In this document: piece after piece, positions 44,410 to 53,314 of the stretch
Layout of the letters: every line of letters starts with the position of its first letter
Numbering within the stretch: position 1 is the stretch's first letter
Assembly: GCF_012034935.1 (NCBI RefSeq)
Contig: NZ_JAATEN010000003.1
Location: 248,001 to 312,000 of the forward strand
Source of the DNA: Streptomyces zingiberis
GTDB taxonomy: Bacteria > Actinomycetota > Actinomycetes > Streptomycetales > Streptomycetaceae
DNA: 64,000 bases
Direction: 5' to 3'
Program-made: the position numbers and the translations under genes
The notes under the pieces: model-generated
Told to the model about the DNA's origin: nothing
Seen by the model: the letters and a program-made list of their open reading frames with translations, nothing else
Database searches by the model: none

Positions 44410-45852
44410 ATGGTCGCTGAGCAGTCAGCCCGGATACTCGTCGCGTCCAACCGCGGCCCCGTCTCGTACGCCTTCGCCGCGCCCGGCGCGGAGGGCGCCG
44501 GCGGTGAGAGCGGCAGCGCCGGCTCCGCCGCCGGGCTGGTCGCCAAACGTGGCGGTGGTGGCCTGGTCTCGGGCCTGTCGGCGGTCGGCGGCGAGGCCGT
44601 CTGGGTCTGCGCCGCCCTCGGTGAGGGCGACCGGGAGGCCGCGCGCCGCACGGGCGGCCGGCTGGACCCGGCGGACACCGGCGGCCAGACCGTCCGGATG
44701 CTCGACATCGACCCGGAGACCTTCGCCACCGCGTACAACGGCGTCGCCAACTCCGTGCTGTGGTTCGTCCACCACATGCTCTACCAGACGCCTCTGGATC
44801 CGGTCTTCGACGCCGGTTTCCGCCGCGAGTGGGCCGCCTACGAGGCGTACAACGCGGCCTTCGCCGACGCGCTCGCCGAGGACGCGGCCGAGGGCGCCGC
44901 CGTGCTGGTGCAGGACTACCACCTCTGCCTGGTGCCCGGCATGCTCCGGGAACGCCGTCCCGACCTGCGGATCGGCCACTTCTCGCACACCCCCTGGGCG
45001 CCGCCGGAGTACTTCCGGCTGCTGCCCGACGACATCGCCCGGCAGTTGCTCCACGGCCTCCTCGGCGCCGACCGGGCCGCGTTCCTCACCCACCGCTGGG
45101 CGGACGCCTTCCGCGCCTGCTGCACGGACCTGCTCGGGGAGGTGCCCGCCACCCGGATCGGCGTGCACGGCCTGGGCGCGGACGCCGACTTCCTGCGCGA
45201 GCGCTCCCGGCGCCCGGACGTGGACGAGCGGCTGGCCACGCTGCGGGACCAGATCGGCCCCGACCGGAAGGTGATCGTCCGCGTCGACCGGACCGAACTG
45301 TCCAAGAACATCGTCCGCGGCCTGCTCGCCTACCGGGAACTGCTGACGGAACGCCCCGAGTGGCGCGAGCGCGTGGTGCACGTCGCCTTCGCCTACCCCT
45401 CCCGGCAGGACCTGTCCGTCTACCGCGACTACACGGCCGAGGTGAGCCGCGTCGCGGAGGAGATCAACGAGACCTTCGGCACGGACGGCTGGCGCCCGGT
45501 GATCCTCCACGTCGAGGACGACTTCGCGCGCTCCCTCGCCGCCTACCGGCTCGCGGACGTGGCCCTGGTCAACCCGATCCGGGACGGCATGAACCTGGTC
45601 GCCAAGGAGATCCCGCTCGTCTCCGACGACGGCTGCGCGCTGGTCCTCTCCCGGGAGGCGGGGGCGCACGAGGAGCTGGGCGAGGACGCCGTCACGGTCA
45701 ACCCGTACGACGTGACGGGCACCGCCGAAGCGCTGCACACCGCGCTGTCGATGGGCACCGAGGAGCGCGCCGAGCGCTGCAAGCGGCTGGCCGCGTCGGC
45801 CGCCGCGCTGCCGCCGCAGCAGTGGTTCCTGGACCAGCTCGACGGGCTCTGA
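44410..45852 (+). CDS. otsA: alpha,alpha-trehalose-phosphate synthase
   Basis: GT20 enzyme of 480 residues that makes trehalose-6-phosphate from glucose-6-phosphate and a nucleoside-diphosphate glucose. The donor-binding loop GGGGLVSGL lies after SNRGPVSYAF, followed by VQDYHLCLVPGMLRERRPDL, IGHFSHTPWAPPEYFRLL, the basic VRVDRTELSKNIVRG and NPIRDGMNLVAKE. Its ATG at 44410 is in leaderless position. It points towards otsB on the opposite strand, 513 bp away, so the two genes of the pathway are convergent rather than in an operon. Confidence 0.93.
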   Translation: MVAEQSARILVASNRGPVSYAFAAPGAEGAGGESGSAGSAAGLVAKRGGGGLVSGLSAVGGEAVWVCAALGEGDREAARRTGGRLDPADTGGQTVRMLDIDPETFATAYNGVANSVLWFVHHMLYQTPLDPVFDAGFRREWAAYEAYNAAFADALAEDAAEGAAVLVQDYHLCLVPGMLRERRPDLRIGHFSHTPWAPPEYFRLLPDDIARQLLHGLLGADRAAFLTHRWADAFRACCTDLLGEVPATRIGVHGLGADADFLRERSRRPDVDERLATLRDQIGPDRKVIVRVDRTELSKNIVRGLLAYRELLTERPEWRERVVHVAFAYPSRQDLSVYRDYTAEVSRVAEEINETFGTDGWRPVILHVEDDFARSLAAYRLADVALVNPIRDGMNLVAKEIPLVSDDGCALVLSREAGAHEELGEDAVTVNPYDVTGTAEALHTALSMGTEERAERCKRLAASAAALPPQQWFLDQLDGL

Positions 45853-46365
45853 CGGGCGCTGTCGGGGCCGGCGGGCGCTGTCGGTGCCGCCCGGCGGCGC
45901 CGGTGGGCACAGTCGGCGCCGACGGTGCCGGCCCTGCTCCGATGCGGCGCCGATACGGGGGTGACGGCCGGACGCCGGCGGGCGCGGACGGCTCCCGGCG
46001 GGCACGGGGAGTTCCACCCCGGGGGTCCCCGGCCACGATCCAGGTCACCCGTCCGGCCGTATGGGCCGCGCCTTCGGGATGCGGGCCCCGCGAACCGTCC
46101 TCCCGAAGGCCCCGGAGCCCTGCCCGGGGGGTCCCGGCTGCCTCAGGGGCCCGCGACGGCCGGGCCCGGCCCGGACACGGCGGGCGGGACACCGCAGGAC
46201 ACGGCACGTGGGACACCGCGGGCGGAACACCGCAGGCAGGACACGGCCGATCCGCGAGGCAGGCGAGCGGGCGGAACCGCGCGACGTCACGCCCGGGCCG
46301 GGCAAGGGCGGCGCCGGGCCAGAAGATCCACCGCCCGTCACCCCCGCCGCCCATGTCAGCCCGTG
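45853..46365. other. convergent gap between otsA and otsB
   Basis: 513 bp, no gene supported. GGGCGCTGTCGG units recur at 45854-45890, and a run of GACACCGC/ACACGG units at 46184-46245 gives a loose ~20-bp repeat. No perfect hairpin terminator was found. Confidence 0.4.
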
Positions 46366-47229
46366 TCAGCCCGCCCCGCGCACCGCCGCGGCGAGCGCAT
46401 CGAGCAGCCCGACGACCCCCTCGGGGCCGTCCACGACCAGGTCCGCGCGGTCCGCGAGTTCCTCGGCGCCCTCGCCGGCCGCGGCCGCGCTGCACACCAG
46501 CAGCCCCGGCACGCCCTCCGACCGCAGCTTCTCCACGGCCGCGTAGGCGGCCAGGTCACCGAGGTCGTCGCCCGCGTAGAGCACCGCGCCGGCCCCGGTC
46601 TCCGCCAGGTGACGTTCGAGGGCCGCGCCCTTGTCGATCCCCGGCGGGCGCAGCTCCAGCACCATCCGCCCCGGCTCCACGATGAGCCCGTGCCGCTCCG
46701 CCAGGGCCGTGAGCGGCGCGCGGAGCTGGTCGAAGGCGGCCTGCGGCTCGGCGGCCCGGCGGGTGTGGACGGCGACGGCGCGCCCCTTGTCCTCGATCGA
46801 GGCACCGCGCAGCGGGCCCTCCCCGGTGAGCAGGGCGGGGAGTTCCCCGCGGACGGCGGCCACCCCCGGGGGCGGCTCCGGGGCGCTCACCGTGTCGTCG
46901 GCCGCGTCCCAGCGCTCCGCGCCGTAGTGGCCGAGGACGACCAGATGCTCCAGCCCGGGGGCGCCGGAGAATCCGCCGTTGCGGACCGCCACCGCGGCCG
47001 GGCGCCCGGTGATCACGGCGATCGAGCGGACGAGCGGCGCCAGCCGGGTCAGCGCCGACAGGGCGCCCGGGTGGGCACGGGCCTGCTCGGGGTCGGCCAC
47101 GATCGGCGCGAGGGTGCCGTCGAAGTCGAGGGCCACGACGGCGCGTCCCGGCTGCCGGAGGAGCGCGGCGAGGCCCTCGCGCCCGGCCTCGGTGGACGGC
47201 TCCGGCAAGGGGTTCGATTGGCTGCCCAT
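46366..47229 (-). CDS. otsB: trehalose-6-phosphate phosphatase
   Basis: 287-residue HAD phosphatase. Motif I is VALDFDGTLAPIVADPEQAR with Asp35 and Asp37; IAVITGRPAAVAV, ELRPPGIDKGAALERHL (motif III Lys) and VLYAGDDLGDLAAYAAVE (motif IV Asp pair) follow, as does the VVLGHYGAERWD loop of trehalose phosphatases. It dephosphorylates the product of otsA to trehalose. ATG 47229 lies 8 nt after a TAGGCT box with no ribosome site, another leaderless candidate. Disordered first 25 residues. Confidence 0.93.
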   Translation of the reverse strand: MGSQSNPLPEPSTEAGREGLAALLRQPGRAVVALDFDGTLAPIVADPEQARAHPGALSALTRLAPLVRSIAVITGRPAAVAVRNGGFSGAPGLEHLVVLGHYGAERWDAADDTVSAPEPPPGVAAVRGELPALLTGEGPLRGASIEDKGRAVAVHTRRAAEPQAAFDQLRAPLTALAERHGLIVEPGRMVLELRPPGIDKGAALERHLAETGAGAVLYAGDDLGDLAAYAAVEKLRSEGVPGLLVCSAAAAGEGAEELADRADLVVDGPEGVVGLLDALAAAVRGAG

Positions 47230-47236
47230 GCCGCCG

Positions 47237-47242
47237 AGCCTA
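47237..47242 (-). promoter_or_regulatory. -10 element for otsB (leaderless)
   Basis: TAGGCT on the minus strand (47242-47237) lies seven bases before ATG 47229. The same hexamer precedes otsA. Confidence 0.45.
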
Positions 47243-47474
47243 CCCGCGCCGCCCGCACCGGACCCGCCGGTCTCCGGCCGTCACGGGGGCGCCGCTTCCG
47301 GACGCGGCCGGGGCGATCGGCCCGTCTCTCTCCCGGGGCGGCTGCCCGTCCGCCGGTGGCAGGCCACCATGGACGGCTGCCCGTAGTCCGTTGGGGGCAA
47401 CGGTGGCCGTCCACCGCTGGCGGGCCGCCGCTGGCGGCTGAGGGTCCGCCGGTAGCAGCAGCGGTGACCGTCCA

Positions 47475-47524
47475 CCGGTGACGGCAGTGATGCTCGGCGC
47501 CGGTGACGGCAGTGATGCTCAGCG
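47475..47524. repeat. 25-bp tandem duplication across the DUF3263 stop codon
   Basis: The unit CCGGTGACGGCAGTGATGCT... spans 47475-47499 and again 47500-47524 with one mismatch (CTCGGCG against CTCAGCG). The second copy contains the TCA that is the DUF3263 gene's stop on the minus strand; the mismatch is what makes or breaks this stop in the other copy. Confidence 0.8.
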
Positions 47525-48130
47525 CCGGGAACGCCGGGCCTCCCGCACCCTGCGGAGGCGGTTGACCGTGACGGGGTCGTGCGCCAGCGCCCGGGGATCG
47601 TCGAGAAGGGCGTTGAGGAGCTGGTAGTAGCGCGTCGGGGAGAGGCCGAGCCGCTCCCGTATCGCCCGCTCCTTGGCACCGGGGCCGGACCAGGACCGCC
47701 GCTCGACGGCGAGAACCGCGCGGTCGCGGTCGGTCAGCCGGCGGTCGGACGATTCAGCGGGCGAGTCGGCGGGCGAGACGGCGGGCGAGACACCGGACCG
47801 GTCCACCTCGGCCGGGACGGCGACGGACGGGACGGCGGAGGACGCAGCCCCCTCGGCCGGACCGCCGCCGGCCCGGGCCGCCCCGGCCGGGTCAGGGTCC
47901 TGCGGCGCGGCGGCGGACGGGACGGTGAGGGGCGCAGCGCGATCGGCGACGCCCCGGCCGGGCACCTCCCGGCCGGCCCCGCCGGCGACGGCCGGACCGC
48001 CGTCGGCCGGCCGGCGATCGGCGGGGCGCGGGGCGGCGGCCGGCTCCGGCGTTCCGCCCGCGCCCTCCGCCTCGCTCCCCCCGGCCCGCCCGGCCGCCCG
48101 GTCCACGCTCTCGTTCACGCCGTCCAACAT
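47519..48130 (-). CDS. DUF3263 family protein, probable helix-turn-helix regulator
   Basis: 203 residues. The C-terminal ~75 residues are a DUF3263 domain: TDRDRAVLAVERRSWSGPGA, KERAIRERLGLSPTRYYQLL and DPVTVNRLRRVREARR, which looks like a sigma-region-4-like helix-turn-helix. The N-terminal ~125 residues are Ala/Gly/Pro/Glu-rich and disordered. ATG 48130 (MLDGVNESVDRAA) is chosen because GGAGG lies 8 nt upstream. DUF3263 proteins are common in actinobacteria, with function unknown. Its stop lies in the second unit of a 25-bp tandem repeat. Confidence 0.75.
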   Translation of the reverse strand: MLDGVNESVDRAAGRAGGSEAEGAGGTPEPAAAPRPADRRPADGGPAVAGGAGREVPGRGVADRAAPLTVPSAAAPQDPDPAGAARAGGGPAEGAASSAVPSVAVPAEVDRSGVSPAVSPADSPAESSDRRLTDRDRAVLAVERRSWSGPGAKERAIRERLGLSPTRYYQLLNALLDDPRALAHDPVTVNRLRRVREARRSRR

Positions 48131-48542
48131 AACGACCGCCTCCGACAGCCCGGCCAACCGGGCAAGCCCGCTCCGGGGGCGCACCCGCACGTGCCGACCC
48201 CGCCGGGGAGGCGCTCGCCGGGGCGAAGGCAGGGGCGACGGCCGGAGAGGCGCTCGTCGAGGCGACGGCCGGGGCCGCGACGCACCGACGCACCGACGCA
48301 CCGAGTGCCCGGCCCCGTCCGCCGGTCCTCGGGAACCCTTCGGCCGTCCCCGGGGGAAACGGCCACCGCACGGGACGCCGCCGAGGGCATCGGACCGTGC
48401 GGGACGGCGCCGGTTCCGCGCCGTCACTCGCCGTCGCTCGCCGCACGTGAACAGAACGGCGGTGGGCCGGCGACACCCCGGAGGCGACCCGGCCGTCGGG
48501 GCCGCCGGTGCCCCGGCGGCCGGGGCAGCCGCCGCCCGCCCG
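48131..48542 (-). other. gap upstream of the DUF3263 gene
   Basis: 412 bp without a supported gene. Three copies of GACGCACC lie at 48279-48302. No clear promoter. Confidence 0.35.
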
Positions 48543-49874
48543 TCAGTGGATCGCGTTCTCCGTGGCCTCGGCGTCCCGCTGGATCCGGGAGAGGATCCCC
48601 GCCGGGTCGCCGCCGCGCTCCACCGCCTGGCCGATCCCCTCCTTGAGCTGCCCGCTCACCCGGTTCCAGGTGATCTTGTTGGCCGGGTAGTGGACGGAGT
48701 CCGGCAGCCGGTCCAGGAAGTCCCACAGCGGCTGGTACCGGTCCGCCGCCCGCATGGTGCCGGAGGCGGAGCGGGTCACCGGCAGCATGTCGTGGCGGTC
48801 CGCGAACTCCAGCATGTTCGGCTCGCTGTAGACGTGGTCGAGGAAGTCGCCGATCTCCTCACGGTGACCGTTCTGCCGGAAGGCCACCAGCCAGTCGTTG
48901 ACCCCCACCGACGTCTCGGCCGGGCCCTCGCGGCCGGGCGGCGGCGCCGTGCCGAACTGGACGCCGTTCCGGGCCGCCTGGCGGATCAGCGCCGGGTGGC
49001 CGTTGACCATCCCGACCTCGCCGCGGGAGAAGGCGTCGAACGCCGCCTGCCGGTCGAGGGCGGCGGGGGCGCCCGGCCCGGTGAGGCCGGGGCGGACCAG
49101 TTCGTCCCGGAGCCACTGGAAGGCCCGGACGTTCTCGGGGGCGTCCAGGGTGTACGCACCCACGCCGTCGGTCAGGCCGCCGCCCGCTCCCAGGGACCAC
49201 TGCGCGGTCTCGGCCTGCGCCTCCTCCGGGCCCAGCGGCAGGGCGTAGGGAATCGTCACACCGGCGTCGCGCAACGCCTCGGCGGCCTCGCGGAGTTCGG
49301 GCCAGCTCCCGGGCGGGCCGTCGAGACCGGCCTCGGCGAAGAGGGTCTTGTTCCAGAAGAGCAGCCGGGTGTCCGCCGCGAACGGCAGCCCGTACTGCAC
49401 CCGCTGGAACTTCCCGCCCTCGGCGAGCCCGGGCAGGAAGTCGGCCTGGGTCGGGATGGAGAGGAGTTCGTCGGCCCGGTAGAGCCGTTTCCGGTCGGCG
49501 TGGCCGGCGTAGGAGGCGGTCTGCGCGATGTCCGGGGCCTCACCGCGCTTCACCATCGCGGCGATCTCACCGTCCACCACCTTCCAGTGGTGGACGGTGA
49601 CGTCGATGGTGACCCCCGGGTGCTCCGACTCGTAGCCGGCCACCACCCGGTCCCAGTAGCGCCGGGAGGACGTGGCGTCGCTGCCGCCGTAGTCGGCCGC
49701 CACCAGGCGGAGGGTGACGTCCTGGGGGGAGCCGCCGCATCCGGAGAGGGCGAGCGCCAGGGCCGTGGCGACGGCCGCCGCGACGGCCCCCCGGTACCTC
49801 CGGCGCGCCGCCGGGCCCGTCCCGCGTATCGCGCGCCGTTCCCCGTCCGCCGATTCTCCGTGTTCTCCGTGCAC
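48543..49874 (-). CDS. extracellular sugar-binding lipoprotein (ABC type)
   Basis: 443 residues, extracytoplasmic solute-binding protein of the carbohydrate-uptake family 1. After an Arg-rich n-region the hydrophobic helix AAAVATALALALSGC ends in a lipobox with the modified Cys at residue 46. The body has VTLRLVAADYGG, YWDRVVAGYESEHPGVTIDV, FAADTRLLFWNKTLFAEAGL and EVGMVNGHPALIRQA, typical of this class. No permease or ATPase gene lies next to it, so partner components must be elsewhere. GTG 49874 (AGGAG, 9 nt upstream) is preferred over ATG 50018, which would add a basic 48-residue extension. It is divergent from nagA, so an amino-sugar ligand is possible but not shown. Confidence 0.8.
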   Translation of the reverse strand: MHGEHGESADGERRAIRGTGPAARRRYRGAVAAAVATALALALSGCGGSPQDVTLRLVAADYGGSDATSSRRYWDRVVAGYESEHPGVTIDVTVHHWKVVDGEIAAMVKRGEAPDIAQTASYAGHADRKRLYRADELLSIPTQADFLPGLAEGGKFQRVQYGLPFAADTRLLFWNKTLFAEAGLDGPPGSWPELREAAEALRDAGVTIPYALPLGPEEAQAETAQWSLGAGGGLTDGVGAYTLDAPENVRAFQWLRDELVRPGLTGPGAPAALDRQAAFDAFSRGEVGMVNGHPALIRQAARNGVQFGTAPPPGREGPAETSVGVNDWLVAFRQNGHREEIGDFLDHVYSEPNMLEFADRHDMLPVTRSASGTMRAADRYQPLWDFLDRLPDSVHYPANKITWNRVSGQLKEGIGQAVERGGDPAGILSRIQRDAEATENAIH

Positions 49875-50632
49875 CGCGCCCCGCTCCTGTTCTCCGTACA
49901 CCGCGCGCCGTTCCCGCCGTGCCGCGCGCCTGCGGCCCGTCCGCGCCGGTCGCGCCGTGCGCCCGTTTCCCGCATGGTCCGTGCGCACCGCGCACTCTCC
50001 GTCGCCGCCGCTGTCCATCGCTGCCTGCCTTGTGACGGCCGCCTCCCTGCCCGTTCCTGCCGTTCCCCCGCCCCGCGGCTCCCCGTTCGCCGCGGCGCAC
50101 CACACCGGGTGGCGCTCCCCTGTCACCGCGCCGGGCGCGCCGCCGGGTGGTAACCGGCCGGCGGCCGTGCGGCTGCCGAGCGGCCTCCCGGCACGCCGCC
50201 GTCGCCGCGGTGCGCCGTTCCGCCGCCGGGGCGCACGCCGGCGCGCGCAGAACTGCTTCCTACGGGGAGAGGGGGCCGCGCCACGCCGCCGGGCCCCGCC
50301 CTGCGCAAGGTCTGCCCGGTTCCTCCACGAGGTGAGGATCCGGTGCCGGACGCGGCCCCCCGGCCCCAGCGGCTCCCGGATCGCGCGGGGCGCGACGGAG
50401 GAATCCCGCGAACCCCGGCGAACCCCCCGGAACCGGCCGGGGACACGCCCACGACGCCCGGGAACCGACCGGAGGTCCGGCTTCCGGACGGTGACCCTAC
50501 TCCACGGGCAGGTGAGTGGACTAGACCTGTCGGGCTTCCGGGGGCGAGACTGTCCCCCGTGGGATCCGCCCTGCCCCGGCCCGCCCCTCCCCCCTGCCCG
50601 GGGCCCACCCTCTCCGCGGAGGTATCCGCCTG
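49875..50632. other. divergent gap between sugar-binding gene and nagA
   Basis: 758 bp. The left part (49875-50020) may belong to the longer form of the sugar-binding protein, since the frame stays open to 50126. The right part carries the DasR-type site (50515-50530) and the nagA ribosome site GGAGG (50618-50622). Other open frames are shadows. Confidence 0.4.
50515..50530 (+). promoter_or_regulatory. DasR-type operator (dre) upstream of nagA
   Basis: AGTGGACTAGACCTGT matches the published DasR consensus A-C/G-TGGTCTAGACCA-C/G-T at 14 of 16 positions, including the CTAGAC core. It lies 103 bp before nagA. DasR represses GlcNAc-catabolism genes until GlcN-6-phosphate accumulates. Confidence 0.75.
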
Positions 50633-51832
50633 ATGGCGACTCAGCACGTGCTCACCGGCGCCCGCGTGGTGCTGCCCTCCCACACCGTGGAGAACGGCCG
50701 GCTGGTGGTGGAGGGTTCCGTGATCGCGGGCCCCGTGACCCCGGCGGATCCCCCGGAGCCCGGCGCCGGGCCGCCGGACCGGACCGCGCCCCCCACCGGG
50801 CCGGGCGCGCGGGACCTCACCGGGCACTGGGTCGTCCCCGGCTTCGTCGACCTGCACATCCACGGCGGCGGCGGGGCCTCCTTCTCCTCCGGCACCGCCG
50901 AGGAGGCGCTGGCCGTGGCCGCGGCCCACCGGCGCCACGGCACGACCACGCTGGCCGCCTCCACCGTCACCGGCGAACTCGACGAGCTGTGCCGGCAGGC
51001 CGCCGTCCTCTCCGAACTGGTCGAACAGGGCGAGCTGGCCGGGATCCACTTCGAGGGGCCGTTCATCGCGCCCGGCCGCTGCGGCGCCCACGACCCGGCG
51101 CTGCTCCGCGACCCCGAGCCGGGGGACGTCCGCAAGCTGCTCGACGCCGCCCGCTCCACCGCCCGGATGATGACGCTCGCCCCCGAGCTCCCCGGCGGGC
51201 TGGACGCCGTACGGCTCCTCGCCGACCAGGGCGTGATCGCCGCCGTCGGCCACACCGACGCCGACCACGGGCGGACGGCGGAGGCGGTGGCCGCGGGCGC
51301 CACCGTGGCCACCCACCTCTTCAACGCCATGCCCGGCCTGCACCACCGGGACCCCGGGCCGGTCGCCGCCCTCCTGGAGGACGAGCGCGTCACCGTCGAA
51401 CTGGTCAACGACGGGGTGCACCTCCACCCCGCCGTCGTCGACCTGGCCTTCCGCCGGGCCGGCGCCGACCGGGTCGCCTTCATCACCGACGCCATGGCCG
51501 CCGCCGGCAAGGGGGACGGCCGCTACCCCCTGGGCGGGCTGGAGGTCGAGGTGCGCGACGGCGTGGCCCGGCTCGCCGAGGGCGGCGCCATCGCCGGCTC
51601 CACGCTCACCCTGGACACCGCGCTCCGCCGGGCCGTCACCGTCGGCGGGCTCCCCGTGGAGGAGGCCGTACGGGCGCTGACGCTGACCCCGGCCCGGCTG
51701 CTGGGCCTGGCCGACCGGGTCGGCTCCCTGGAATCCGGCAAGCGGGCCGATCTGGTCGTGCTGGACGAGGAGTTCACCGTGGCGGGGGTCATGCGCGCCG
51801 GGCGCTGGGTGATCGAGCCGCCGACGGGCTGA
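50633..51832 (+). CDS. nagA: N-acetylglucosamine-6-phosphate deacetylase
   Basis: 399-residue amidohydrolase that converts GlcNAc-6-phosphate to GlcN-6-phosphate and acetate. The metal and substrate motifs occur in order: GFVDLHIHGGGG, IHFEGPFIAPGRCGAHDP, VGHTDADHGRTAEAV, THLFNAMPGLHHRDPG, LVNDGVHLHPAVVD and the catalytic-Asp segment FITDAMAAAGKGDG. The ATG has GGAGG 10 nt upstream. An Ala/Pro/Gly-rich insert occupies residues ~35-60. A DasR-type site precedes it. It receives GlcNAc-6-P from MurQ-dependent cell-wall recycling. Confidence 0.95.
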   Translation: MATQHVLTGARVVLPSHTVENGRLVVEGSVIAGPVTPADPPEPGAGPPDRTAPPTGPGARDLTGHWVVPGFVDLHIHGGGGASFSSGTAEEALAVAAAHRRHGTTTLAASTVTGELDELCRQAAVLSELVEQGELAGIHFEGPFIAPGRCGAHDPALLRDPEPGDVRKLLDAARSTARMMTLAPELPGGLDAVRLLADQGVIAAVGHTDADHGRTAEAVAAGATVATHLFNAMPGLHHRDPGPVAALLEDERVTVELVNDGVHLHPAVVDLAFRRAGADRVAFITDAMAAAGKGDGRYPLGGLEVEVRDGVARLAEGGAIAGSTLTLDTALRRAVTVGGLPVEEAVRALTLTPARLLGLADRVGSLESGKRADLVVLDEEFTVAGVMRAGRWVIEPPTG

Positions 51833-52210
51833 CCACCACGGCGGCCGCGGGCGATCCGGCGGGACGGCGGCTCCCGGCCGCCCGCCGTTGGGGACGGCTC
51901 CCGGCGGGACCCGTCAGGAACCCGGCGGGACGCGGCGGGAGCAGACGGGAGCGAGGCGGGACGCGGCGGAACCGGCGGGACGCGGCGCCAGGACGTTACG
52001 CAGACCCGATGGGACCCCGCGTGGACGAGCCCGGTCCGGCCCCCGGCCCGCCCCGGCCGGTGCCCGGAGCCCGTGCTGCCGCCCCCGGGGCCTCGCCGCC
52101 CCCGGGGCGCCGGCGTACCGACGCCGACGGGGCGCGACCGGATCCGGTCGCGCCCCGTCCCACACCGCCGGGCGGCGGCCGGCGCGTACCGCGCGCCGGC
52201 CGGGCTCACC
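51833..52210. other. convergent gap downstream of nagA, repeat-rich
   Basis: 378 bp. GGCGGGACGCGGC-type units recur several times at 51860-51995. A 32-bp perfect palindrome near the right end is annotated separately. No gene supported. Confidence 0.4.
52127..52158. terminator. 32-bp perfect palindrome, bidirectional terminator
   Basis: 52127-52158 is perfectly self-complementary with the centre GGATCC, giving a 14-bp stem and 4-base loop. It lies between convergent genes, 53 bp from the stop of the CBM protein gene. Confidence 0.7.
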
Positions 52211-53314
52211 TCACTGCTTGACGTGCCCCTCCTTGAGCTGCACCCAGTCCAGGTTGAACTCGCACCCCTGGCCCTCGCCGCAGGTGAGATCCACGGTGTT
52301 GGTGCCCTTGGAGAGGTCGATGTAGGCGTAGGTGGTGGTCCACCCCTTGTCCCACTCGCCCTCCTTGGCGCCGGACCAGTTCTTGAGCTTCTGCTCGCGG
52401 TCCTTGCCGTTGACGAGCAGCGTGGCCTCGGTGTCCTTGCCCGGCACGCCGTAACCGATGTAGAGCGTGTACTTGCCGGCCTCGGGCACGTCGACCCGCC
52501 AGGTCGCCGTGGCGCCGGGCTGGTTCATGCCGGCGACGTAGGCGCCGCTCTCGGAGCGGGCGCCCGGCACCTCCTTGGCGACGGTCGCCCCGCCCGCGGT
52601 GCGCAGGCCGACGGCGTCGAACCGCTCGGAGGTGAACGGCTTGGCGTCGTCCTTCCCGCCGTCCTCGTCCTGGTCGGCGCCCCCGTCCTGCTGGTCGCCG
52701 CCCTGGTCCGCGGGCTGGGACACGGACGCGCCGGACCCGGGGTCGTCCTCCTCGCCGCCGCTGTTGGTCGCCATGGCGATGACGATGCCCAGCACGACCA
52801 CGCCCACCACGGCGAGCGCGCCGATCAGCAGGGCCTGGTTGTTGGGGCCCCGGCCACCGCCGTGACCGCCCCGGCCGGAACCGCCCGTGGAGTGGGCGGC
52901 GCGGCGCGGTGCCCCACCGGGCAGGGTCTCGGGGGCCGCGTAGGAGGGGTTCGGGCCGCCGTAGGAGGACGCGTCGGGGCCGTAACCGGTGGAGCGGCCG
53001 GCGCCCTGACCGGCCGGCGCCGAGCCGTAGCCGGGCTGGGCGGCGCCGTAGGCGGCGGTCGGCGCGTCCGCCTGGGCGGCGCCGGGCGCCTGCCCGGGCC
53101 GCTGGGCGTCGCCGTAGCGGCGCTCCCCGACCCGCCGCACCTGGTTGTACGAGGTGCGGGGCACCCCGGGCTGCGTGCCGGACCGGCCGTACTGCGCGGT
53201 TCTGCCCGCGCCCGCCGCGCCGTCCGCGCCGCCCTCCCCGCCGTCCGAGCGGTAGAGGTAGGCGAACGGGTCGTCGTTCTCGGGCGTGCCCGGGCCGTTG
53301 TTGCCGGCCGTCAT
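52211..53314 (-). CDS. membrane-anchored protein with extracytoplasmic carbohydrate-binding module
   Basis: 367 residues. The cytoplasmic N-terminal ~155 residues are Gly/Ala/Pro/Tyr-rich and disordered, with TSYNQVRRVGERRYGD as the only distinctive stretch. One membrane helix follows (ALLIGALAVVGVVVLGIVIA, about 160-183), then a Gly/Asp/Gln acidic linker and a C-terminal beta-sandwich (ERFDAVGLRT, WRVDVPEAGKYTLYIGYGVP, GWTTTYAYIDLSKGTNTVDL, CEFNLDWVQL) that fits a CBM6/CBM35-like module. A type II-like topology is inferred, with the CBM outside. The ATG at 53314 has GGGGAG 9 nt upstream. It is next to cdgB on the same strand. Function unknown; sugar binding at the cell wall is likely. Confidence 0.78.
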   Translation of the reverse strand: MTAGNNGPGTPENDDPFAYLYRSDGGEGGADGAAGAGRTAQYGRSGTQPGVPRTSYNQVRRVGERRYGDAQRPGQAPGAAQADAPTAAYGAAQPGYGSAPAGQGAGRSTGYGPDASSYGGPNPSYAAPETLPGGAPRRAAHSTGGSGRGGHGGGRGPNNQALLIGALAVVGVVVLGIVIAMATNSGGEEDDPGSGASVSQPADQGGDQQDGGADQDEDGGKDDAKPFTSERFDAVGLRTAGGATVAKEVPGARSESGAYVAGMNQPGATATWRVDVPEAGKYTLYIGYGVPGKDTEATLLVNGKDREQKLKNWSGAKEGEWDKGWTTTYAYIDLSKGTNTVDLTCGEGQGCEFNLDWVQLKEGHVKQ

